Below are positions 1 to 5,260 of a DNA stretch of 6,103 nt, one piece after another (position 1 is the first letter of the stretch; each line of letters opens with the position of its first letter). The stretch is from Acidimicrobiales bacterium (lineage in GTDB: Bacteria; Actinomycetota; Acidimicrobiia; Acidimicrobiales; UBA8190): the NCBI GenBank assembly GCA_030042575.1, contig JASHZK010000011.1, positions 1 through 6,103 on the forward strand. The letters run 5' to 3'. The translations under genes were made by a program, and so were the position numbers. The notes beneath the pieces were generated by a model. The model was not told where the DNA came from and did no database searches. It was given only the letters and a program-made list of their open reading frames with translations.

Positions 1-1
1 A

Positions 2-1093
2 CTCCCCGAGTTGGTGAAGATGTGCACCGGGTGCTCGCTGTGCTGGGACTTCTGCCCTCGGGGCGGCCTGCGCTACGAGGCGCTGTGGCCGCCGTCGACC
101 CCCCGTGGCAACGCGGCCGCCCCGGTGGTGGTGAAGTCCGACGCCGCCGATCCCTACTGGAAGATCTCCGGAGGTCCGCCGGGCGACGGGTTGGGTGCTG
201 TGCTCGAGCGCTACGCCGTGCGGGCCGGGTCCCGACCCGACGATGCCCAGGACGGCGGGGTGGTGAGCGCCATCCTGGTGGCCGCCCTGGCCGGGGGGGA
301 CATCGACGGGGCGCTCGTGACGAAGCCCAGCCCCGATCCCGACGAACCCTGGAAAGGCGTGGCCACTGTGGCCACCACGGCCAAGGAGATCGTCGACAGC
401 GCCGGCAGCTACTACAACCAGACCATGGCTCTGGCCGAGCTCGACCTGAGCCGCTACGACCTGCCGCCCCGGCCCCGACTGGCCGTGGTGGGTACCCCCT
501 GTGAGATCCAGGGCATCAGGGCCATGCAGGCTCGGCGTTGGCCGACCGGGGCGCATCGGATCGACTCCGTGGTGCTCACCATCGCCTTGCTGTGCACCAA
601 GAATTTCGACTACGAGGCACTGACCCTGCGCGAGCTGCGCGACAAGCGGGGTGTCGACCTGGACCGGGTCAGCAAGATCGACGTCATCCACGGCCGCATG
701 ATCGTGGAGTACCGAGACGGGCGGGTGGCCGTGGACGAACCCATCAAGGACTTCCACGGGGCCGCCCTCAAAGGCTGTGACGAGTGCGCCGACTTCCTGG
801 GCCGGGGCGCAGACCTCTCCATCGGGAGCGTCGGCGCCATGGCCGGTTGGTCGAGCCTGCTCATCCGCACCGAAGCCGGCTTGGAGGCCTTCCACCGGGC
901 GCGAGGACGGCTCGACGTGCGGGACCTGGACGACCCCGAGGCCCTGGAGAAGCTGGACCGGTTGGACAAGCGCATCGCCGAACGGACGCTGCAGCGCAAG
1001 CTCGATCCCGACGCCCCGCTCTTCATCGACTACGCCGAGCACCTGAGCGCCTACTCCGGCACCGATCGCGCTCCGGTGATCCGTGACCGGTGA
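2..1093 (+). CDS. Coenzyme F420 hydrogenase/dehydrogenase beta-subunit (FrhB) family protein, 5' end missing
   Basis: This gene is cut by the left window edge: the frame is open back to base 2 (LPELVKM...), so the TTG at 11 and ATG at 20 are probably internal. Near the visible N-terminus is a ferredoxin-type [4Fe-4S] motif, CTGCSLCWDFCP (C8, C11, C14 and C18 of the visible part). It is followed by landmarks of the FrhB/FdhB fold: GAL-V-K with SYYNQ, then GTPCEIQGIRAMQ, LLCTKNFDYEAL, and the C-terminal CDECADF...ADLSIGSVG with C259 and C262. Family members move electrons between reduced F420 (or a related donor) and iron-sulfur centres, usually as a cytoplasmic FAD/Fe-S subunit or a stand-alone oxidoreductase. 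The electron partner here cannot be told from the sequence. The next gene starts inside its last codons, so the two are probably co-transcribed and translationally coupled. The family call is firm; the substrate is unknown. Confidence 0.9.
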   Translation, partial: LPELVKMCTGCSLCWDFCPRGGLRYEALWPPSTPRGNAAAPVVVKSDAADPYWKISGGPPGDGLGAVLERYAVRAGSRPDDAQDGGVVSAILVAALAGGDIDGALVTKPSPDPDEPWKGVATVATTAKEIVDSAGSYYNQTMALAELDLSRYDLPPRPRLAVVGTPCEIQGIRAMQARRWPTGAHRIDSVVLTIALLCTKNFDYEALTLRELRDKRGVDLDRVSKIDVIHGRMIVEYRDGRVAVDEPIKDFHGAALKGCDECADFLGRGADLSIGSVGAMAGWSSLLIRTEAGLEAFHRARGRLDVRDLDDPEALEKLDRLDKRIAERTLQRKLDPDAPLFIDYAEHLSAYSGTDRAPVIRDR

Positions 1094-1436
1094 CGAGGCG
1101 GTGAGCCCGTCTCAGGCAGCGGCTGCCGACCTCCCTTCGGCGCCGCCACTGGACGTACCGGCCGAACCGCTCGAGCTCCGCGTGCGCATCGGCCGAGAGG
1201 TGCTCGGCGGGGCCGACTGGCTCAGGTCTCCCGGTGACGATCACGGCCTGGGCGCATGGTTGTGGGAGAGCTGGGCCCCGGTGCTGCTGGGGCTGGGAGC
1301 GAGCCGGACCGAGCTCGACGCCGTGGTCGCCGGTTACCGGCGGGAGCTCTGGCTCTGGGTGATGGGGGAGCGAACCTGGGTCCAGGCGATCCAGGGGCTG
1401 GCCGGCCGACTGGTGCGGCGCCTGGCCCTGCCCTGA
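1083..1436 (+). CDS. Hypothetical 117-aa protein coupled to the FrhB-like gene
   Basis: I do not recognise this protein. The GTG start at 1083 overlaps the preceding gene by 11 nt; a second GTG at 1101, with GAGG just before it, is an alternative that would remove six residues. The frame has strongly GC-biased third positions like its neighbours and fills the space between two recognisable genes, which supports real coding. The first ~25 residues are Ala/Pro-rich and probably disordered. The rest looks helical, acidic then basic, with unusually many tryptophans (GADWL, AWLWESWAPVLLGLGA, ELWLWVMGERTW) and an Arg/Leu-rich end (GRLVRRLALP). There is no signal peptide, clear membrane segment, Cys pair or known catalytic motif. 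Its place between an F420-type oxidoreductase and an ABC ATPase suggests an accessory or assembly role in that operon, but this is inference only. Confidence 0.7.
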   Translation: MTGDEAVSPSQAAAADLPSAPPLDVPAEPLELRVRIGREVLGGADWLRSPGDDHGLGAWLWESWAPVLLGLGASRTELDAVVAGYRRELWLWVMGERTWVQAIQGLAGRLVRRLALP

Positions 1437-1444
1437 GCACACCA

Positions 1445-2254
1445 GTGGACGAGCCGGCCCCAGCGCCGGTGGTACGACTGGTTCACGTGCGTGTCGTACG
1501 CGACGGCACCGCTGTGCTCGACGGCGTCGACTGGGAGGTGCGTGCAGGCCAACGCTGGGCGGTCCTGGGTCCCAACGGGTCGGGCAAGACCACGCTGCTG
1601 CGAGTGGCCGGGATGCATCTACTGCCCACCAGCGGTTGCGTGCAGGTGCTGGGGGAGACCTACGGCCGGACCGACGCTCGGGAGCTTCGCCGTCGGGTGG
1701 CCTTCGTGAGCGGCGCCTTGCTTCGATCGCTGCGGCCGACCATCACGGCCCACGACATCGTGCTGACCGGGCGGTTCGCCGCCTTGGAACCGTGGTGGCA
1801 CCACTACCGCGACACCGACCATTCCAGAGCCGAAGGTCTGTTGGCCGAGGCGGCAATGGCCGAGGTTTCGGGGCGAACCTTCGAGGTGCTGTCCGAGGGA
1901 GAGCGCCAGCAGGTGCTGTTGGCCCGAGCGCTCATGGGCGATCCCGAGCTGCTGCTGCTCGACGAGCCTGCCGCCGGGCTCGATCTCGCCAACCGCGAAC
2001 GTCTGGTGGCGAGGCTGGCCTCGTTGGCCGCAGATCCCGAGGTGCCGCCGATGGTGTTGGTCACACACCACGTCGAAGAGATCCCACCCGGCACCACGCA
2101 CGCGGCGCTGATGCGCCATGGCCGGTTCGTGACGACGGGACCGATCGCCGAGGTGCTGACGTCGGAATCTGTGTCGGCGTGCTTCGAGCTCGATGTGCGG
2201 GTCGAACGCTCCGACGGCCGTCTCACGGCGCGGGGAGTCGGACCGCTGCCGTAG
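1445..2254 (+). CDS. ABC transporter-type ATPase, YlmA/ModF-like
   Basis: This is a single nucleotide-binding domain of 269 aa. Motifs, numbered from the GTG at 1445, are Walker A GPNGSGKTT (42-50, K48), signature LSEGERQ (149-155, in place of LSGGQ), Walker B LLLLDEP (D173, E174), D-loop AGLD and the switch histidine in VTHHVEEIPPG (H208). The Q-loop glutamine is replaced by serine in FVSGAL (S89). That change together with THHVEEIPPG-T-HA is typical, from memory, of YlmA- or ModF-like ATPases, often encoded without a permease. No membrane partner is visible here. The frame is open further upstream to 1256, but the GTG at 1445, 8 nt after the previous stop, gives the normal family N-terminus (VRLVHVRVVRDGTAVLDGV) and avoids a long overlap. 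It is probably co-transcribed with the two genes before it. The ATPase call is firm; what it moves or drives is unknown. Confidence 0.92.
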   Translation: MDEPAPAPVVRLVHVRVVRDGTAVLDGVDWEVRAGQRWAVLGPNGSGKTTLLRVAGMHLLPTSGCVQVLGETYGRTDARELRRRVAFVSGALLRSLRPTITAHDIVLTGRFAALEPWWHHYRDTDHSRAEGLLAEAAMAEVSGRTFEVLSEGERQQVLLARALMGDPELLLLDEPAAGLDLANRERLVARLASLAADPEVPPMVLVTHHVEEIPPGTTHAALMRHGRFVTTGPIAEVLTSESVSACFELDVRVERSDGRLTARGVGPLP

Positions 2255-2271
2255 GCCGTTTCACCACGGCA
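2247..2271 (+). terminator. Weak hairpin at the end of the ABC gene, possible terminator
   Basis: TGCCGT (2247-2252) can pair with ACGGCA (2266-2271) across the stop codon. A shorter alternative is GCCGT (2255-2259) with ACGGC (2266-2270) around a 6-nt loop. There is no T-tract, so this is at best a weak or factor-assisted terminator closing the first operon. The position is the main argument for it. Confidence 0.25.
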
Positions 2272-2560
2272 GGCTGAGCCGATGGGCCACCGGCCTGGTG
2301 TGCGGGACCACGTGAAGCAAAGTCGCCACAACCGTGCGTGAGCATGCCCGGTCGACGAAGTGGCTGGTCGGAGCGTTGCGCCCGGGCAATCCCGCCCTCG
2401 GGGCCGATCGGCTCACAGACGCGCTTGCACGTCACCGAACGGTCAACTAGAGAGTTCGGCGATCCCAGGGGCGACGGGGCGGGACCGGTTCCCGACCATC
2501 CACCATTCGACCGGGGCCCGTGGCTAGGGTCCTCACAAGCGGAAGGTAGGGCGAGGGGTC
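2255..2560. other. Intergenic region between the ABC gene and the SepX-like gene
   Basis: I see no credible gene on either strand in these ~306 nt. It holds several short dyads: the palindromes CACGTG (2309-2314), GCCCGGGC (2380-2387) and GCCGATCGGC (2403-2412); CCGAAC/GTTCGG (2435-2440 with 2454-2459, 13-nt loop); and CGGGA/TCCCG (2480-2484 with 2490-2494). Such short dyads are common by chance in GC-rich DNA. The segment most likely separates two transcription units and carries the promoter of the second. Confidence 0.55.
2506..2530 (+). promoter_or_regulatory. Possible promoter of the SepX-like/translin unit
   Basis: TAGGGT at 2525-2530 is an acceptable GC-rich-actinobacterial -10 element, placed about 30 nt before the TTG start at 2561. 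The nearest -35-like hexamer is TTCGAC (2506-2511), but the spacer is only 13 nt, shorter than the usual 16-18. The -10 may therefore work without a conventional -35, or the match may be chance. No other site closer to the gene looks better. Confidence 0.3.
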
Positions 2561-3079
2561 TTGACGATAGTGGTCCTCCTGATCCTGGCCATCGTGTGGG
2601 CGGCTGTCCTGGGACCGAGTCTCTTCCGGCACAGAGCCGAGCGGCGGTCGACGGACTCCATCGGAGCCTTCCACCGGCATCTCCGGGTTCTCGAGCGGGC
2701 CGGCCCGGTCAAAGTGAGTCCGGCGCACCGCCTATTGGTAGCGGGCAGCCGTGAGCCTGCTCGTCGTTCCCCGCACCGCCGCGTCTCGGGGGCTCGGCGA
2801 GCGGATCCATACTTTCGTCCCGCGGCCTGCCGTCGGCGCCGCAACACACTGGCAGCCCTGTTGGCGGTCCTGGTCTCGACCGGGCTCCTGGGGGCGCTGC
2901 CGGCTCTGCGTCCGGCGCTGTTCGTCACCATCGCCGGGGCTGTGCTCGTTGTCGGGTACGTGGGCCTGCTCGTCCGCCTGCGCAACCTCGCCCTGGAGCG
3001 GGAGGCCAAGCTCCGCTACCTTCCGCAGCAGGGTGAGGCGGGCGCCTACGTGGTGATCCGCCGGGCTGCCGCCCGCTGA
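2561..3079 (+). CDS. SepX/GlpR-like divisome-associated membrane protein
   Basis: This 172-aa protein has three hydrophobic segments. Residues 3-21 (IVVLLILAIVWAAVLGPSL) form an N-terminal anchor, followed by FRHRAERRSTDSIGAFHRHLRVLER. After a basic, probably disordered cytoplasmic stretch (50-95) come TM2 (~96-113) and TM3 (~118-138). It ends with LLVRLRNLALEREAKLRYLP. The N-terminal anchor followed by S-DS-G-F-R-L-VL and the R-LALERE-K-RYLP tail match the actinobacterial SepX/GlpR family as I remember it. Members are linked to cell division and to recruitment of the gephyrin-like protein Glp. It seems short for the family and lacks a long central region. TTG at 2561 is chosen with GGTAGGG ~9 nt upstream; GTG at 2570 is possible, with GAGGGG before it, and would still keep the anchor. 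A translin-family gene follows 14 nt later. The usual neighbours (galU, moeA-like, rimJ) are not visible. Confidence 0.72.
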   Translation: MTIVVLLILAIVWAAVLGPSLFRHRAERRSTDSIGAFHRHLRVLERAGPVKVSPAHRLLVAGSREPARRSPHRRVSGARRADPYFRPAACRRRRNTLAALLAVLVSTGLLGALPALRPALFVTIAGAVLVVGYVGLLVRLRNLALEREAKLRYLPQQGEAGAYVVIRRAAAR

Positions 3080-3093
3080 CCGACTGGCGGCCG

Positions 3094-3729
3094 ATGCCCG
3101 CCCGAGGCGAGGAGCTGGCTGCTCTCGGCGAAGTGGCGCGGCTCCGCCTGGAAGACACGCACCGAGCCCGCGAGGAGGCACTGGGTCGTTGTCGTGACAC
3201 GATCCGTGCCTGCGGTCTGGCCATCCGTGCCATCCACCGTCTCGATCCGGAGGCGGCGGCCGAGCGGCGAGCCGAAGCGCTGGATGCGCTGCGCCGGGCC
3301 CAGGCCGTTCTGGCGCCGTTTCCGGCCCTGGCCGCTGCCGGCTTCCTTCACGATGCCGAGAAGGAGTACGCCGAGGCCTGCCTCACGCAGGCGTTCATAT
3401 CGGGCACCGGTCTCCCGGGACCGGAGGAACTCGAGGTCGCCTTGGCCGCCTGGCTCAACGGCTTGGCCGAGGCCGCTTCAGAGATCCGTCGTCATCTCCT
3501 CGACCGGCTCCGCCAGGGGGAGACGGCCCGAGGCGAGGAGCTGCTGGGCGTGATGGAGGAGGTCTACGACCTTCTCGTCACCATCGAGTACCCCGATGCC
3601 ATCACCGGAGGCTTGCGACGAAGCACTGATGCGCTTCGCGCCGTGGTGGAGCGCAGCCGGGCGGATGTGACCACCACCGTGCTCCAGACCCGGCTCCAAG
3701 AGGCGATCGAAGCCGCCGAGCCTCGATGA
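3094..3729 (+). CDS. Translin-family protein (COG2178-like)
   Basis: The 211-aa protein is predicted to be all-helical, with almost no Gly/Pro inside the helices. It carries the marks of prokaryotic translin homologues: an R/E-rich first helix with CRDTIRACGLAIRAIHR (33-49), the central GFLHDAEKEYAEACL (83-97), PGPEELEVALAAWLNGLAEAASEIRRHLLDRL (108-139), GVMEEVYDLLVTIEYPDA (152-169), and a final GGLRRSTDALRAVVERSRADVTTTVLQTRLQEA. Length fits the family. Eukaryotic translin/TRAX form the C3PO RNA-binding and RNase complex. E91 and E94 sit in the EYxEA motif, where TRAX has catalytic glutamates, so nuclease activity is possible but unproven; prokaryotic members are little studied. The ATG at 3094 is the first start after the SepX-like stop and has only a poor Shine-Dalgarno, consistent with coupling to the upstream gene. 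It probably acts in the cytoplasm on RNA or single-stranded DNA as an oligomer. Confidence 0.82.
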   Translation: MPARGEELAALGEVARLRLEDTHRAREEALGRCRDTIRACGLAIRAIHRLDPEAAAERRAEALDALRRAQAVLAPFPALAAAGFLHDAEKEYAEACLTQAFISGTGLPGPEELEVALAAWLNGLAEAASEIRRHLLDRLRQGETARGEELLGVMEEVYDLLVTIEYPDAITGGLRRSTDALRAVVERSRADVTTTVLQTRLQEAIEAAEPR

Positions 3730-3799
3730 GGATACGACGTTGTAGCAGCTAACGGTCCGACAAAAGACGAATCCCCCGTTGCCACCGCCGCCCACGAGG

Positions 3800-3828
3800 G
3801 AGTCCGAAGCGCGCCGGACTGGGGACTC
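3800..3828. repeat. Overlapping inverted repeats downstream of the translin gene
   Basis: Two mutually exclusive 6-bp pairings share the same left arm. AGTCCG (3801-3806) pairs with CGGACT (3815-3820) around an 8-nt loop, and GAGTCC (3800-3805) pairs with GGACTC (3823-3828). There is no T-tract on either side. It lies about 70 nt after the translin stop and could be a weak terminator or chance. Confidence 0.3.
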
Positions 3829-3983
3829 GTCGATGCCGCACAGCAGCGTCTGGACGAATAACCGAGCGGTCACATCTCATGACAGTCTGGAGCGAGTCGG
3901 AACACACGGTGTATCTGGGCTGCCACAGTGCCGGCTGCCGTCGCCGAATGCGTACCGGACTCCACGGTAGTGAGCCGCCCTCT

Positions 3984-4140
3984 GCCAGCTGAAGGACGCG
4001 ATCAAGTCCGTCACCATCTTCGCCCTGCATCCACGGGCAGGGCGACTGGCTTCCTGGTGTCCTGTCGGCGGAAAGGAGAGCATCGACAGACCATCGCCAG
4101 CGAAATGGCGATGGGTGAAGTTCGGGCGCAAACGACGCCT
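3984..4140 (+). ncRNA. Candidate structured RNA or leader upstream of the exported protein gene
   Basis: The sequence shows consecutive stems. GCCAG (3984-3988) pairs with CTGGC (4046-4050) and encloses GGAC/GTCC (3994-3997 with 4006-4009) and a perfect 9-bp stem TCGCCCTGC/GCAGGGCGA (4020-4028 with 4037-4045). The last of these abuts the closing stem, as in a three-way junction. Next come CTGTCG/CGACAG (4062-4067 with 4084-4089), whose 16-nt loop contains AAAGGAG, and a perfect 9-bp stem CCATCGCCA/TGGCGATGG with loop GCGAAA (4091-4114). GGCG/CGCC (4125-4128 with 4136-4139) ends the cluster. I recognise no known RNA family. The strand is inferred from the gene that follows. The dyads could instead be DNA sites or chance, although two perfect 9-bp stems in 95 nt would be unusual. 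Confidence 0.35.
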
Positions 4141-4145
4141 GGCAG

Positions 4146-4176
4146 TTGATTGCGGCTACCGGGTAGGGTAACCCGG
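4146..4176 (+). promoter_or_regulatory. Promoter-like site and inverted repeat just before the exported protein gene
   Basis: CCGGGT (4159-4164) and ACCCGG (4171-4176) form a perfect 6-bp inverted repeat around AGGGTA, ending 11 nt before the ATG at 4188. TAGGGT (4164-4169), a plausible -10, lies inside it. TTGATT (4146-4151) is -35-like but only 12 nt away; measured at 17 nt, TTGATT would instead pair with TAACCC (4169-4174). The dyad may be an operator over the -10, or a small hairpin near the ribosome site. If transcription begins at this site, the hairpin cluster upstream would not be part of the mRNA leader. Confidence 0.3.
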
Positions 4177-4187
4177 CAACGGTTCGC

Positions 4188-5012
4188 ATGGGGGTCCGAT
4201 ATGGCGCGATCATTGGTTCCGTGAAGACATCTAAAGTAGTTGAGTTGGTTCTCGGTGCTCTCGTTGTAGGGGCCGGAGGCATTGCTGTCGGCCGATACGT
4301 AGTACCCACATCCACGCGTACCTCATCGACGGCGACCACGGCGCCGAAGCGCAAGTCCTCCTCGCCCACGAAGGCAGTCAGCAGCTCGACGTCGAAGGTT
4401 TTCGCCGGCTACGTGGCGCCGGCCACCAACCTCACCGTGACCTCGACCTTCGTGGTGCCCACCCTGAAGTGTCGTTCGACCAGCCGCCTCTCCTTGGTCT
4501 TGGTCTACATCCCCGATGCCTCCAGCCCCGGCAAGAATTACATCGGGGCAGGCCTGCTTCTCGGGTGCAACGGCTCCTCCAGACATCCCGGGCCTGTGTA
4601 CACGGCGGTCGCCTTCGGTGATGGCACGCCAGGGAAGGCAGCGAGCAACACCATGACGGTGGCGCCCGGCAACAAACTGGTGGCGACGGCCAGCGTCGGA
4701 TCCCCGGCTACCTCATCAGTCGATGATGTCACGACGGCGAAGACTGTCAGCTTCACCACCGGCACTGTCGGTGGGGGCCCGGCCAGCGTGGGCCAGTGCC
4801 GTGGCTACAGCCCGCTGCCAGCCATGAGCCCCTGCCCACCTTCGACCTCGGCTCTCGGTCTCAGCGGTCCGGCTAACCTCCGCCGCATCAAGTTCACGGT
4901 TACGGAGGCCAACGGCTCGCCGCTGGGCAGCTTTGCCCTAGCGAAATACACCATGGACAAGGTGGACGTCGGGGTCATCCCGGCCAAGGGTTCGGCCTTC
5001 GCCGAGCACTGA
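4188..5012 (+). CDS. Membrane-anchored exported protein with a peptidase G1 (eqolisin)-like domain, probably inactive
   Basis: The 274-aa protein has a hydrophobic anchor at ~17-39 (VVELVLGALVVGAGGIAVGRYVV), a Ser/Thr/Lys linker at 40-70 that probably crosses the cell wall, and a beta-rich outer domain at ~71-274. That domain follows the order of G1/A4 peptidases: FAGYVA, then VTSTFVVPTLKC (cf. GTWTVPTVTC), IGAGLLLGC, MTVAPGNKLVATASV, DVTTAKTVSFT (cf. DTTTGQTWT), GGGPASVGQC where active enzymes have a SAEWI-E type motif, and LRRIKFTVTEANG. C95/C127 and C204/C216 could form two disulfides. The catalytic Glu position appears to hold no acid and the WVGIDG-type motif is absent, so a non-enzymatic binding role is more likely. 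There is no lipobox. GTG at 4221 is an alternative start that keeps the anchor; neither start has a good ribosome site. The family link is by eye and moderate. Confidence 0.68.
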   Translation: MGVRYGAIIGSVKTSKVVELVLGALVVGAGGIAVGRYVVPTSTRTSSTATTAPKRKSSSPTKAVSSSTSKVFAGYVAPATNLTVTSTFVVPTLKCRSTSRLSLVLVYIPDASSPGKNYIGAGLLLGCNGSSRHPGPVYTAVAFGDGTPGKAASNTMTVAPGNKLVATASVGSPATSSVDDVTTAKTVSFTTGTVGGGPASVGQCRGYSPLPAMSPCPPSTSALGLSGPANLRRIKFTVTEANGSPLGSFALAKYTMDKVDVGVIPAKGSAFAEH

Positions 5013-5084
5013 GCCGTCGTGCGCCCGGCCGAGCCTCACGGCGTCCGTCGCTCAGTCAGCCTGGCCGACTAGGTACAGCTGTTC

Positions 5085-5092
5085 GCCTAGGC
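5085..5092. repeat. 8-bp perfect palindrome between the convergent genes
   Basis: GCCTAGGC is a perfect palindrome 15 nt before the hairpin at 5107-5128. It is short and may be chance; I note it because this small gap holds three dyads. Confidence 0.25.
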
Positions 5093-5106
5093 AAAGTCTC
5101 ATGAAG

Positions 5107-5128
5107 CTGGAGGGGGGCGACCCTCCAG
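5107..5128. terminator. 8-bp GC-rich hairpin between convergent genes, possible bidirectional terminator
   Basis: CTGGAGGG (5107-5114) pairs perfectly with CCCTCCAG (5121-5128) around the loop GGGCGA. It lies ~95 nt after the stop of the exported protein gene and ~130 nt after the end of the minus-strand response regulator, where a shared terminator would be expected. Neither side has a run of T, so it would be a tail-less hairpin of the kind often proposed in GC-rich bacteria. Confidence 0.45.
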
Positions 5129-5234
5129 TGCCGAGTCATACCGCCACTCCCCTCGGGCCAGCTCCTCCTGGGCTATCGGGGGCAGCCCCAATGACAGCCA
5201 CCACGAACTTCGACGGCGCCACACGTTGCGCTCC

Positions 5235-5260
5235 AGCGGACTTTGGCGCCAAGGTCCGCT
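5235..5260. repeat. 26-nt near-perfect palindrome overlapping the response regulator stop codon
   Basis: The left half AGCGGACTTTGGC and right half GCCAAGGTCCGCT are complementary at 12 of 13 positions, the exception being one T:G pair, with no spacer and the centre GGCGCC. It covers the first two bases of the regulator's TAG (5259-5261 on the minus strand). On the + strand it is followed within 7 nt by a T-rich stretch (CTTCTTTCTCT). It could therefore stop + strand transcripts before they run antisense into the regulator, or be a binding site for a dimeric protein. It is the longest dyad I found in the window. Confidence 0.55.

Larger units (their letters stand above)
3730..4187. other. Long intergenic region, hairpin-rich, no credible gene
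   Basis: These 458 nt separate the translin gene from the next gene. Frames open here on both strands have mixed third-position bases, no ribosome site and no recognisable motif, so I leave them as non-coding. The left part has overlapping dyads: AGTCCG/CGGACT (3801-3806 with 3815-3820), GAGTCC/GGACTC (3800-3805 with 3823-3828), and TACCG/CGGTA (3953-3957 with 3965-3969). The right part (3984-4176) holds the dense hairpin cluster listed separately. Base composition looks less GC-rich than in 1-3729. I see no tRNA, no CRISPR repeat and no riboswitch that I can name. Confidence 0.6.

Noticed and set aside
1256..1444. Upstream extension of the ABC ATPase to an ATG at 1256
   Set aside because: It would overlap the 117-aa gene by ~180 nt and add a Gly/Ala/Arg-rich stretch unlike the family N-terminus; the GTG at 1445 fits better.
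1804..2331. 175-aa minus-strand open frame across the ABC gene
   Set aside because: Antisense to a clear ATPase. The Ser/Arg-rich translation is what a reversed GC-rich gene gives.
2255..2560. Riboswitch, tRNA or cyclic-dinucleotide-type aptamer in the gap before the SepX-like gene
   Set aside because: Segments such as CACGTGAAGCAAAG slightly recall known aptamer cores, but the required paired arms and conserved blocks are not there.
3766..3831. Long imperfect inverted repeat GACGAATCCCC with GGGGACTCGTC, and partial copies near 5887-5902
   Set aside because: One mismatch over 11 bp at 44-nt distance, and a 9-base match elsewhere, are within what chance gives in 6 kb.
3928..4149. 73-aa + strand frame in the long intergenic region
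   Set aside because: No ribosome site, mixed codon use, no recognisable motif, and it lies over the hairpin cluster.
3749..4369. 206-aa open frame on the minus strand
   Set aside because: It covers the hairpin cluster and runs antisense to the start of the exported protein gene. Its translation is rich in Arg, Pro, Ser and scattered Trp/Cys with no motif, and it has no ribosome site.
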